DNA of 64,000 nt from the NCBI RefSeq assembly GCF_028009165.1, contig NC_079241.1, positions 744,001 to 808,000 of the forward strand. Reading direction: 5' to 3'. This DNA is from Akanthomyces muscarius (taxonomy: Eukaryota; Ascomycota; Sordariomycetes; Hypocreales; Cordycipitaceae). The position numbers were made by a program, and so were the translations under genes. Each line of letters opens with the position of its first letter. Position 1 is the first letter of the stretch. Of this stretch, positions 10,822 through 21,384 are shown piece by piece. Under the pieces are notes generated by a model. That model was not told the origin of the DNA and did no database searches. It saw only the letters and a program-made list of their open reading frames with translations.

Positions 10822-11807
10822 TAGCTAGGATACAAGCCTTGTTTTTGAGCATAGAGTAGCAGATGAGCGGCAGTGATCAGTGGAGCAGGACCACGCGCCG
10901 CTACAACTAGAGTTTCCGCAAGAATAGATAGATGGCAGCCCAAAAGATCATCTCAGAGATTCAGCTCAGACAAGATGCACAAATACATTCTGGGAGTGAC
11001 TTACGAAACGCGCCAGGTACTTAGACTTGTACCTGCATGGGCTCGAAGTAGTCTTGCTGAAAGGTAATACTGGCGCTCTTAGCCATGGTCGCCAGTCAGA
11101 TAGCTTGTGGATTTTGACAATTCGACACTCTATGGCGGTGCACAACCAGTACGGAGGAAAGTCAAAAGTCTGTCTACACAGGATAACGGGCTTGAAGGTA
11201 GTCGCCGGATCGAACATTCCTTCGCCGCAATTAGCACTGGGCGAGCGCATCAGATGATTTCACTCCCGAGAAGTTGTCCGCAATGCATCACTGATCCAGC
11301 CCGGCCGACGGCCGGCGCGTTGTTCCCGTCTCCCCACCCGCACGCCCGATTCTGCCTTGACCCGATGATTTGGGCGATCCATTTAGACGATCCTGCACAG
11401 GAACGAACTGAATAGCCGTGTAGCTCCCCTCTTTCGGCAGATACCTGGGTTGAACCATTGAGAAGGAAGAAAGCTATGTCGATGAATATAATAGGATTTT
11501 TGTATTAGTATGAGCTATCAAAACCTCTATTACAGTAGACTCTCGTCGGCAAGAGAATTGTCTTTATTGGTGTAGTGGATGATTGGCCGAGCCACATCCG
11601 GACTGAAGCCTTATTGCTGGGCTTAACACGCAAGAGGATGCTCAGTCCGGGGCGGAGTTGGAATCTGATGCGGTTATAATTCAACGGTTGCGCCCGCTCG
11701 CAAACATGTCCGCCAGCTATATAAGACGTTGCATGGCATCCTTGCCCTCCGCAGCAGTCACTGGCAAAGCCAATCCTCCTGCCCTCCCCGTCACCACAAT
11801 CAACATA
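10822..11807. other. Spacer between amidase and SDR gene
   Basis: A 986 bp stretch with the amidase 3' flank and the SDR promoter. Several short frames occur on both strands, but none has exon-like codon bias or a recognisable domain. Confidence 0.5.
11718..11725 (+). promoter_or_regulatory. TATA box of SDR gene
   Basis: TATATAAG lies 83-90 bp upstream of the proposed ATG at 11808. Its position argues that translation starts at 11808 rather than at the earlier in-frame ATG at 11706, which would lie upstream of the box. Confidence 0.5.
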
Positions 11808-12879
11808 ATGGCCAATCCCCTTATCAGCAATCACCATGGAAAGAATGGCAAGTACACTCAGGCCTTCTTGGACCAGAATGGGCCCGGCGACACTCGACCT
11901 ATTGCTCTTGACATTCTCAAGGACAACGACCGGACCGGTACCATGAAAGACAAGGTGAGCATTACTGCTGTAAGAAACTGGAGCTTGAACTAAACACAAT
12001 TAGGTCGTTCTTCTCACCGGGTCCTCGGGAGGAATCGGAGTTGAGACTGGGCGTGCCCTCGCCGCAACTGGTGGTAAAGTGTATCTGGGCGTTCGTGACT
12101 TGGAGAGAGGAAAGGCGGCTCTGAAGGAGATACTCGAACCAGGCCGTGTGGAGCTGCTTGAGCTTGACATTGGCTCAATGGAAAGCGTCCGCGCCGCGGC
12201 CAAGACCTTTTAGTCCAACTCGACCCAGCTCAACATCTTGGTCAACAATGCAGGCATCATGGCGTGCCCAGAAACCAAGACGGCGGATGGCTTCGAGTCG
12301 CAGCTTGCCATCAACTATCTCGGCCACTTCCTTCTCTACAAGCTACTCGAACAGACGCTTTTTTCCAGCTCCACGCCCGACTTTTCGTCCCGCGTCGTCA
12401 ACGTCTCCTCCGCTGGCCATCACATGAGCACCGTCGTGCTCGACAACATCAACCTTGATGGCGAGTACGAGGCGTGGAAGGCATACGGCAATGCCAAGGC
12501 GGCCTGCATCTGGATGACAAACAAGATTGAGCGCCGATACGGCTCCAAGGGTCTGCACGGCCTCTCATTGATGCCTGGCGGTATTGCCACGGGTCTGCAG
12601 CGCCACGTCGACCCGGAAATGCTGAAGCAGTGGGGTTCCAGCGAGGCAACGCAAAAGTATGGCAAAAGTCCGGCCCAAGGAGCGGCTACGACCATGACAG
12701 CTGCATTCGGCAAGGAGTGGGAGGGCAAGGGCGGTGTCTATCTGGAAGATTGCCAGGAAGCTGGCCCAGTCCCTGAGGGTGGTACACTGGCGGTCGGTGC
12801 CGCACCACACGCGTTTGACCCGGAGGGCGAGAAGAAACTGTGGATTTTGTCTCTTAAGATGCTGAATTTGTCCGAGTAG
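11808..12879 (+). pseudogene. Short-chain dehydrogenase with one in-frame TAG
   Basis: NAD(P)-dependent SDR of the retinol-dehydrogenase-like type (340 codons). Exons 11808-11954 and 12004-12879, phase 0 intron (GTGAGC..TTAG). The cofactor motif TGSSGGIG, the NNAG motif, VSSAGH and the catalytic YGNAK (YxxxK) are all intact and in one frame. However codon 12211-12213 is TAG, between RAAAKTF and SNSTQLNILVNNAG, where homologous proteins have an ordinary residue. Both sides stay open in the same frame with no other lesion, so this is either a recent nonsense mutation, a sequencing error, or readthrough. TTTTAG before it could mimic a splice acceptor, but splicing there would delete core beta strands. 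A CAG-to-TAG or TTG-to-TAG change would explain it. Confidence 0.85.
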
Positions 12880-13007
12880 GTGCAGCAGGCACATCTATTG
12901 AGGGTGCTTTGAGATTGGTGGAGGCGGGCACCCCGTTCGAGGAAAGTTACAGCATAGTTGAGCTTTGAGCTCTTCGTTGCGATGAAAGTACACTAAACCA
13001 TCCTCAG

Positions 13008-14510
13008 CTATACTTTTTCGATCTTGTTCTTGTCAGGAAGTGACGGGTTTTGTGATGGTGCGTGAGTATGTTTTTCGCCATATCCAGCGACCTTTTGGTA
13101 GCAAACAACCAGCGCAAATGCTATGAAAGAGACGGTGTACATAAGGCCCGCTCCGAAAAGCACCCAGACGACAGACCTGAGGAAAGGTCCAACAATGTTC
13201 AAGCGGAAGATACCCATATCCAAAGCTCCGATATTTGACATGATGACGAGTGCGCGCCCAAAGCCACTTTCCTGTTCCAGCAGGAAAACAAAGAGATAAA
13301 AGTAGAGCATCTTCCACAGCGTGTACAACCACGGAAAACACACGCAGAATTGCAGCGTCCATCCAATGCGCGAGGTGTACACCAATCGGTCAAGATGAAC
13401 AGCTGGCGCAAAATTGAGCGCCGAGGCCACGCGCCAGAGTAGCCATACCATCATTGAGTAGATGGCGGCCAGGTGAAGTGGGAGATTCATGCTATCTCTG
13501 CAAGGCGCCAGATGTGCATCTGCCTCTGAGATGGTCCCAATGATGATCAATGTCGCGAGGATGAACAAAGGACTCGTAACGAGAGTGCCGACCACAAACT
13601 GGATGCTTGGGTCGGGGAAAAAATACTTGATTTTGGTGTCGGGCCCCGGGAACTTCTTTGCTAATGGGCTGGCAATGTATCGACGAGTCGGAGTCGACAT
13701 GTGTGTGATAACAAAGACCGAAATGGGCCTCCAGACAGATAGCCAAAGCGGTCGAACACCATATTGCATGGCCGGCTGCAGCACAAAACGAAAAAGAGGT
13801 TCTCTGATACCAGCCCGGTACACAAGTACAATGATTACCGCACCAATCGATGCTTTCATCCACATCATTGAGATCATGAGCGCTATGAGGCAACAGCCCA
13901 GAGCTGCCACCAGCGTCCAGAAGCTTATTTTGGCCGTGAGCGACTCTGCGTATGCCGCGTGCAGGGGGCACAGTACTGGTAAAATGTGACAAGCATCACG
14001 ATCAAAAACGTGCCATATCAAAGCCGGCGCAACTTGCCCAATGGTGCTGACCCACAAGACACATAACGCCCATTGGGCAGGCCATGCAACCTTCGAACGA
14101 AAGACCATATGATCGAGCCGTTTTGCAGGCTTGTAGTGTGCCACCCCTGCTGCGACCCTCCAAAGGTACTGCCCTGACGCACCGCAGAAGAGCGGAATAT
14201 GAAGCTTCGGATTCAAATGGCCCTCGAAAGTCAGGTCGTGGCCCGCTACGGCCAACCAGGTAAAGTAGCATATGACAGTTGCTATCCACAGACAGCCAGC
14301 AAGCGCCATCGGCACAGCGAGGAAGCCCCATGGCAAAAGTATATCACAGAATTGATGGATTGGGTGCTTTTCGACGCTGCTGGTGACCCGCTTCTCTGTT
14401 TGATCATGGCTGGAGTCTCGTGACGAGGTGGGGGTTGGGTCGCGGAGAATTACGAGACCTGCGATGGACAGTTCGAGGAAAAAGAGATCGTGCAGAGTCA
14501 TATACTCCAT
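13008..14510 (-). CDS. Multi-pass membrane protein with internal duplication
   Basis: Intronless gene, 500 residues, ATG start (MEYMTLHDLFFLELSIAGLV). I do not recognise the family. At least eight hydrophobic segments are visible, for example around residues 60-88, 145-165, 196-232, 303-328, 346-362, 384-412 and 430-470. Two segments 241 residues apart resemble each other: residues 117-153 (LWRVAAG, then RLDHMVFRSKVAWPAQWALC) and 358-394 (LWRVASA, then HLDRLVYTSRIGWTLQFCVC), so the protein seems to be a tandem duplication of a 4-5 helix unit. The tail is hydrophilic and Lys-rich. It converges with the SDR gene (about 128 bp between stops). Could be a transporter or sensor; there is no basis to choose. 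Confidence 0.75.
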   Translation of the reverse strand: MEYMTLHDLFFLELSIAGLVILRDPTPTSSRDSSHDQTEKRVTSSVEKHPIHQFCDILLPWGFLAVPMALAGCLWIATVICYFTWLAVAGHDLTFEGHLNPKLHIPLFCGASGQYLWRVAAGVAHYKPAKRLDHMVFRSKVAWPAQWALCVLWVSTIGQVAPALIWHVFDRDACHILPVLCPLHAAYAESLTAKISFWTLVAALGCCLIALMISMMWMKASIGAVIIVLVYRAGIREPLFRFVLQPAMQYGVRPLWLSVWRPISVFVITHMSTPTRRYIASPLAKKFPGPDTKIKYFFPDPSIQFVVGTLVTSPLFILATLIIIGTISEADAHLAPCRDSMNLPLHLAAIYSMMVWLLWRVASALNFAPAVHLDRLVYTSRIGWTLQFCVCFPWLYTLWKMLYFYLFVFLLEQESGFGRALVIMSNIGALDMGIFRLNIVGPFLRSVVWVLFGAGLMYTVSFIAFALVVCYQKVAGYGEKHTHAPSQNPSLPDKNKIEKV

Positions 14511-17344
14511 GATCGCTCAATGCGAGATGACGCTCGATATCGTAATCTCAATTTGGGAAACAGAAGAGCTTGCGACATAAGGGGGAAAAGGTTGGATGGT
14601 CACAAGATTGAACTTGCAAGAACTACTGACAAGGCTGCGTAGCGTAAGCCTAAGGGCATTCGCAACATCACGTGAAGGATCATGCAGGCGCTTAGTTGGG
14701 ATGAATTTTGCGAGTTAGGATTTATGAGGCAAAGTATCAATTGTTTCGACAAGACGAGAAAAGGTGGGAGCTCTGGCAGTGGACATAACTATGTATATCG
14801 CGCTGTGACGTGGTCGCGTTGCGCGCATCCAGCTCAAAGCAATACTGCCCCTCACGCTTGAAGCCATTTCTCTTCGCTCATAGATCTATGTCCTTTAGTA
14901 ATATGATCAGAAAGTCATGTTCAATGAATTTGCGAGACCAATGGCCCTATTATGGCTCAAGAATTGTACGGATAACGTAGACGCATAGCGACTACAGCCA
15001 GGCAGCGAACTCACCGCTAGGTTTTTGCACTGCAACCCAGTCAAATCTATCAACGACTGGGAAGCACTCCAAATGAAAGGATTGAAAGGTAAAAGCCTGA
15101 TGAGTCTTTTTTTTTTTTTTTTTTTCCTTTGGACAGGCGGGGTAGGTTATGCAGTATTCTCTGCCAGTGGCGATAGGTGCTAGCTTCTCCGAACCGATGG
15201 AAAAATTAGCCGTCCAACGAACAGCATCACTCCGTGATAAATTAGCACTTAGTAGGTGTTGAATATACGTCTTCTTTCCAATAACAAGGGGGCGTAATGA
15301 CACTGGGCGAAGGCTCATATTTATTATTCCGAGCGGTAAGACCGGGCCGGCGCATTCTATACCTGCCCACTGAAATATGGCAATGTCACTCAGTCATGTA
15401 ACTGAGCTCCCAGCTGGGCGCTGTATTTGGCGCTCTCAAATTACCATCATACACTGTGCAGATTCCTGCCAGGCTGCGTACGGCCGAATGTAGGCTTCTA
15501 GGAAGAAACGAGCAAAGTGCGACCCTGCTTTGGCCTAGCCACGCAGCCTCTCGCCACTCGGGCCCTGGCTACGGTACAGTGTAGGGCGAGCATCGTATTC
15601 ACGGGAGGACGGCACGCCCTGCAGGGTGACATCCAAGTTGAGCGCACATGCATGTGCTGCGGACTGCGTTAGTGTACCGGCTTGTGGCTCCGGACCTCTT
15701 GACAGATCAAGAAAAGCAATTCTAGAAAAACGGTATCTAGAATTCCGTCGCATGTTTTGATGTCACTGGGGAGGAATTGTCTAGCGCCGGTACTGTCTTA
15801 GATGGTCTCTGGGGCGCGGCACGACCAAAAACCTCGCTAGCATGGCGGATCTTCTTCAGCACAAGCTCTAGTGCGGTGTTACGTCCCCTGCTGTTGTAGA
15901 TGCGGCCGAGGTGAGAAGGATGCCCGGGAACAAGACGAGATACACTTTGTAGTTAGCGGGGACGTCCAGTCGTTGCTTGCAAAGAAATAAAAGGATCTGG
16001 AAGACTGGAGTCGTAGGGCAACCGATAAACCCACAGAGTGACGTCGCCATGTGAGCTTGTTGCCGCCACAAATGCCCTGTGCTTGGCAAAGGAGAAAAAA
16101 TCACGAACAAGGTCAACAAATTCAGAGACACACCCCCGCCGATCACTCAGACATCGGTTGTTGACTCCGCCATGCACGCAAGCCATTGGCACGAGTGTGG
16201 CGGCGCCAAGTAAACAAGGACAGCTAGTAAGGTGGCCTTGGGTGGCAATAAGGAACTAGAGACGAGGAAAATACGAGGCCTGTCCTACTGTATGAAAAGG
16301 CTACCGGTAGATCGGCGCCCCTTTCTTCATGCGGTGCATATATCAGAAACTGAAGTTTGCTGAAGTTTGGCTTTCTTTCTTTTCTTTTTCCCGGTCCAAT
16401 CCAGAAATAGCGTGGCCGCCCGGTCGGCCCATCGCGAAATGATTGGGCATCGGCAAAGAAGAAAAGTAAATGAGCCAGGGATTGGCTGGAGCCGTGCAGG
16501 TTTGCTCTCAAACCCGACTAGCCAGGGGCACGGCCGCCACGGCAGCAGCTTAGCGTTATTGGCTCATTTAAACTACAACCCGTCCGCCGTCCTCGTGACT
16601 GTACAACCTGCAAAGCAGCATGAACGTCCTTTGTCCCAAGATGAGCTCAGTGCTGCTGCCCCCCCCCCTCCTGTGTGTGTATTCGAGCCCGGGCTGAGAG
16701 CGAGAAAGCCCCTTCCTGGGCTTGTTCACACCACCCCGTGGCTTTTAGCTGAGCTTGAGCTCCAGACGGGACCCTGGCGCTAAGAAAAGGAAGCTAATCA
16801 CAATTGCCATTACGCGCCTGGCCTGCACATGTTTGGGGAGGGAAAGCAGGGAAATGGTCACGATGCAGTCTGTGAGGATACTGTACTTTTCTCGCCTAGG
16901 ACCGCCAGAAGATGCTGGACCAAGCTCTCCGGATGCCCACCGCGCGCCCCCGTCCAATTCTTGGCCTTTGTTGCGGGTAGCCGGTGCCTGTAATGGGTCA
17001 AAGCTCGTGTACTCCGTAGCATGGGCTTGCATGGAGACGCAGACCTCGTACTATTTTCCACCAAGCGACCCCCCCGGAATGTGTTGCCAGTGGCCACCAC
17101 CACACCCATTCATTCAGCTTGCCTATTATTGGGCTTGGCTGTGCCGACGTAGCAGAGCTTTTTATTAGTGAAATATAATTAGAGGCCCCATCCCGCGTTC
17201 CCTCCCCGCGTCCCTCCCTTTGCTCTTCACACCCCAGTCCAATCGCTTTTTGTACACGCTCGTTCATACCAAAGTCTCTTTCGTTGCTTTCGTTATTCCA
17301 CCTTTCTAATACCACAACTACTTCAACCTTAATATCAACCGAAA
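14511..17344. other. 2.8 kb gene-free spacer
   Basis: The longest empty stretch of the window. Short frames on both strands lack recognisable domains. The right end (about 17150-17344) is pyrimidine-rich, typical of a fungal promoter and leader of a well expressed gene, the GPI-anchored protein. The size leaves room for an unrecognised non-coding transcript. Confidence 0.45.
15107..15125. repeat. Poly-T tract (19 T)
   Basis: Uninterrupted run of 19 T on the plus strand inside the gene-free spacer; a mononucleotide microsatellite. Confidence 0.9.
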
Positions 17345-18149
17345 ATGCGTTTCACTGCTGCTCTCGCTCTCGGCGCTGCCGTCGCCGTCACGGCCCAGTC
17401 CTCCACCAGCAGCGCCGATGCTCCCAGCTCTTCCCAGGAGACTTGCCTGAAGAACTGCGGCCTCGACGTCAACTGCAAGGCTCACTGCATCACCGTACGT
17501 ATATAAAACACCGATACATCTCAGCAGGTCCATTTTGTGGGAGGTTCAGATTTGTCTTGGGCCAAGTTTTGCCTAAGCCTACTTGGAAAACTACTCTGAA
17601 CCCCTGCCCAGTGCGACTTCGTTTTCCGTCAATTGCAGCTGCTGACATGGTTGTGATTTCTAGGTTCCTTCGCCCAACGAGGACCAGGTCAACAAGACCA
17701 CCCAGTGCGCCGCCAAGTGCCCCCAGGGCGACGGCAGCCCCTCCGACACTGACAAGTACGCCAAGTGCCAGCAGGACTGCATCAAGCAGTACTACTACAA
17801 CACCGAGTCCGGCACCCCCGACAACGGCGCCGCCAACACCGGCTCTGGCTCGGCTGGCTCCTCCGCGTCCAGCGCCGCCACCGGTGTTAGCAGCAGCCTC
17901 AGCAGCGCCGCCAGCTCTGCTTCCTCCGCTGTCTCCAGCATCGTCAGCTCTGCTTCCTCTGCCATCTCCAGCGGCGCTAGCTCCGCCTCCTCTGCTGCCT
18001 CGAGCGCCTCCAAGACTGAGGGCAGCTCCTCCGGTTCGCAGACCTCCGGCGCCAGCTCGACCCCTTCTGCCACCGGGAACGCCGCCGCCAGCCTGACTGG
18101 TGCCTCGGCCACTTTCTTCGGCCTCGTCGCTGCTCTCTTTGCTCTGTAA
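17345..18149 (+). CDS. GPI-anchored Ser-rich protein with four CX3C pairs
   Basis: Predicted cell-surface protein of 211 residues. Exons 17345-17494 and 17664-18149; the intron is 169 nt (GTACGT..TTCTAG, phase 0), long for this window. Residues 1-18 form a signal peptide (MRFTAALALGAAVAVTA). The ectodomain has eight Cys arranged as four CX3C pairs: CLKNC, CKAHC, CAAKC and CQQDC. A Ser/Ala-rich stalk of about 90 residues follows, likely O-glycosylated, and then a hydrophobic tail (ATFFGLVAALFAL) as expected for GPI attachment near residues 180-190. The CX3C spacing suggests two disulfide-linked helical hairpins. Exact role unknown. The start is unambiguous, with a pyrimidine-rich leader just upstream. 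Confidence 0.85.
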
Positions 18150-18859
18150 ATGGACACTGCCTGGTAAATTGTTGACGTTTCGCGCTCGGATGTGTGGCGC
18201 TCTGTTAATTAAGTGGCTTGAGGATGTAATGTGATCAGGATCGCCCATGGCAGCAGGTCAGCGATAGACTGGCTAGTAATATATACTTAGTTGAACTGGA
18301 GTTGCGATTTGCGGCTCGAGGCTTAATAAACATGGTACATCTCTTCACTTTGATTTCGTTAGGTTCGTGATCTTTGCGCGCCATCCCAGTTTGGTCGCGT
18401 GCGACTACCCTATACCTTAGCTCGAGATACGCGAAACGCCGTTTTACGGACTACACGAAGGCCTGTAAGGGCCATCTGTCGGGCCAATTAAATTAGTGCA
18501 TAGTGCTTCGCCTCATCTCATAGTATTATCAGTCCTTCTGAATTCGATCGGGAACAGTCTGCGGTGGTGAGGTAAACTGTTCAAATGATGCCACGATAAA
18601 AATTACATGGGGCGGCGACAAATCGAAAACGATTCTCTTGCAGAAAATGTGTTATGTTTGCTAAAAAAAGGGCCAAGATACACTAGAGGATGCAATTCAC
18701 CATCTTTCTGCCACCAGAAAGCATCCATTGATCAGGAAGATCTCGCACACTGTTGTGTAGAAGTGTCGATGGGGGCCTCCGGGGGTTGTTAATTGTCCTT
18801 CGGGACAAGCTGTGTTGGTGAACTACACCGGCAGCGACGTCATCAAAACGATCTATATG
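18150..18859. other. Spacer before MFS pseudogene
   Basis: Holds the 3' flank of the GPI-protein gene and probably eroded C-terminal remains of the leftward MFS pseudogene, whose recognisable similarity fades near 18860. No intact gene. Confidence 0.4.
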
Positions 18860-19857
18860 AAAGTGCAAAATGACAGAGCCAAGTCAGTGCTTCCGTATAA
18901 GACAGCCACGGCAAAAAAACGGCAAGCTCATTACGATTCCGACATGCTGCAAACCCGCCGAGAGAGCAGCTACAACAAGGGGGCAGCAGTTAAAAGAGCT
19001 GCGGCCTCGAACATTGCAATGGTTGTAAAGAGAATCGACAGTTTATCATCAGCGACCAGAGCTTCCAAGAGCGAACGCATGGCTATTTATACAATCACGG
19101 CTGTTTCTATGGTAAGTATTACGTATGGCCCAGTACCACCAGTCACCGCGGCGGTGATATAGACTAGAGTACCAGCAGACAAACATGAATCATGCAAAGT
19201 GCATGCGCTTTGCCTTTGAGAATTAGTACTAGATCCCAGTTGATTGGGGAGATGATGTAGAGAACCTCGATTCTTGCGGTGTAGACGCAGCTATAATGGC
19301 GAAGAGCATCGGGCCAGTGACAGTTGATCCGCCACCAATAACGGCTGTTATCGGCGCGGAATACACGGCGTTGAGAGGAAACGCTTTGTAGAAATAGATA
19401 CAGACAAAGATCCATGTATCTCGGATTTAAAATCCCACGAGACACAGGCCAACCACCAGACCCCGCCCATATGTATCTGCTACGATGCCGTATGGCACAG
19501 CGAGCAGCAATCCAGGCAGCGCCTCCAGGAAGACTAGAAGTACCGAATCTTGGCTACTCCACTCTATATCTCGGGCAAATTGCAAAAGCCCCTTCCGGAA
19601 TGTTTTGATGCCCGCCAATATGGTCGGGATCATGAGCTGTGTAGTACTCGCGGCAGACGCCGAGCTCAAGCATTCGAAGCATTGGGCTCTCACCCATGAA
19701 AGACGGCATGTCGATGACGATTGAGAAACGTGACGCAAATGTAAAAAGTACGCCATGTGGCGAAATGCCGTTTCAATGGCCCCAACTTGGTTGCATGGCC
19801 ATCATGGTCGACCTCGTTCGAACGGGCGTCCCCAAGTAAAGGCGGGCTCTCCATCAT
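18860..19857 (-). pseudogene. Broken MFS transporter
   Basis: Remains of a major facilitator permease read leftwards from about 19857. The N-terminus is MMESPPLLGDARSNEVDHDG; then, after a frame change, IVIDMPSFMGESPMLRMLEL; then, after another, FLEALPGLLLAVPYGIVADT with the MFS motif-A remnant VADTYGRG. In that same frame a TAA interrupts GF*IRDTW before KAFPLNAVYSAPITAVIGGG and STVTGPMLFAIIAASTP. A further downstream piece reads AMRSLLEALVADDKLSILFT and TIAMFEAAALLTAAPLL. The order matches an intact fungal MFS protein, so this is one gene inactivated by frameshifts and several stops. The plus-strand open frame 18812-19162 is only its mirror image. It is divergent from the ABC pseudogene. 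Confidence 0.85.
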
Positions 19858-20136
19858 TTCACGTCTGACTAGCGAAATATTCGATGAAAATATCAGATAA
19901 GTCTAACCGCTGTAGAGGAGCGAATGTAAAGTAGACGGCATCTTACGCTACCCCTGTGATCAGGCTGCGCTTGTGGCGCGCCCATCTGTGTCTGTTGCGC
20001 CCGCCTTACGCGTGGCGTATTCGTGGGCTCAACCCTCGAGGCTGCCTATATCATCACCCGTCTCTGACGAAAACCGGCTACCATAACCATATTTCCAATT
20101 ACCATTTAATTAACCCCGCGCGAGATTACGATTTTG

Positions 20137-21384
20137 TGGTGTGTGCAACACTTCTACCTTCGCACTTCACGTCATGTGCGTTTGTTAGATTTTGAGGCCA
20201 AAAGTCCGCTGTACGCCCACTTCTTGGATATATTGCGTGGACTCTCGACAATCCGCGCATTCGGATGGGTCGAGCAAAGCGTGGCTCTCAACATGGCGCT
20301 TCTAAACCAGTCGTAGCAAGCCATGTACCTCTTGGCAATGATTCAGCGGTGGCTAAATCTATCTTTGAGCATAATTGTCGCTATAACTGCGACGGTGCTT
20401 GTTGCATTTATGACGCGACTTGATGCTGATGTGTCCATATCAGGCGCGTCACTGGTGACTCTGATGACACTGAGCCAAAGCTTGGTTGATTTCATTACTT
20501 TTTATGCTATCATGGAAACGTCCATCGGAGCGGTCACTCGCGTCCGCACCTTGGCGCAAAGCATAGAGTGAGAGAGAACGCCCGGCAAGGACACAGTGCC
20601 TCAAGATGCGTGGCTGCCGCACCGTGAGGTTATTGTTCAGAATGTATGGGCAAGCTATGTCGACTCGCCATCAGCCTGCTCCCTCCGCGGTCTGAGTGTC
20701 AACATTAGACCTGGGGAAAAGGTTGCACTATGCGGACGGTCTGGCAGTGGCAAGTCGTCATTTATTCTGCTCCTCCTCGCCTTGCTGGAGCCATTGAATG
20801 AGGCGGGACACAACACTAGCCTTGCCATTGACGGCGAATCGCTCTTGTCCATAGACCGCCAGACTCTTTGAGAACACCTCGTCACTATACCGCAGGACCC
20901 TGTCTTCTTGCCCTCAGGGAGCACGATTGCTCAGAATCTTGATCCATTTGGTGCGGTTTCCCGAGACCAATGTCAGGACATCCTTTAGCATGTCGGCCTT
21001 TGGTCGGTGGTGCAAGACCACGGAGGCAGCTTGGATGCTGTTTTGCAAAGCTCATCGCTCAGCCATGGCCATCGTCAGCTAATTAGCCTGGCGCGTGCAG
21101 TGCTCAAGCGCAGAGTTGGCGGCACCAGTCTACTCCTTCTCGATGACTTGACGAGCTCCGTTGACGCCTCCACCGAAAGCAGAATGATGGAGATTATCAT
21201 GGGCGAGTTCCAGACTGCCACCGTCATCATGGTCTCCCATCGACTCGGCGTTGTCGTGGACATGTTTAATCGGGTGCTCATAATGGACAAGGGCCAGCTG
21301 GTCGAGGACGGAGCACCGCGCACTCTGGCAAAGACGGACGGAAGCTGGTTTGCACAGCTGTTGAAATCGGCCAAGGAGCACTAG
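20137..21384 (+). pseudogene. 5'-truncated ABCC-type transporter with four nonsense codons
   Basis: C-terminal part of a multidrug-resistance type ABC transporter (second transmembrane domain end plus second nucleotide-binding domain). It opens with FYLRTSRHVRLLDFEAKSPL and LRGLSTIRAFGW; the ATPase shows Walker A GRSGSGKSS, Q-loop TIPQDPVFLPSGS, signature LSHGHRQLISLARAVL (His replaces the usual Gln), Walker B LLLLDDLTSSVD and switch VSHRL, ending LLKSAKEH then TAG. Four stops lie in one continuous frame at 20314 (TAG), 20569 (TGA), 20869 (TGA) and 20986 (TAG); there is no frameshift in 1.25 kb. Two stops clearly replace expected Gln and Arg (SQ and TLREHL), as C-to-T changes would produce. 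Nothing upstream of 20137 resembles the missing 5' half. Confidence 0.9.

Noticed and set aside
11505..11999. 164-codon minus-strand frame
   Set aside because: Overlaps the SDR promoter and first exon; no domain; the SDR motifs on the plus strand are decisive.
16367..16783. 138-codon plus-strand frame beginning MAFFLFFFPV
   Set aside because: Composition from a T-rich stretch; no exon-like bias, no continuation or homology seen.
17490..18248. 252-codon minus-strand Gly/Ala-rich frame
   Set aside because: Antisense of the Ser/Ala-rich stalk of the GPI protein.
18812..19162. Plus-strand frame of 116 codons
   Set aside because: It is the reverse strand of recognisable MFS sequence (LLEALVADDKLSILFT), so not a gene.
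20040..20136. Upstream continuation of the ABC transporter
   Set aside because: No frame to the left of 20137 resembles the preceding transmembrane helices, so truncation is preferred.
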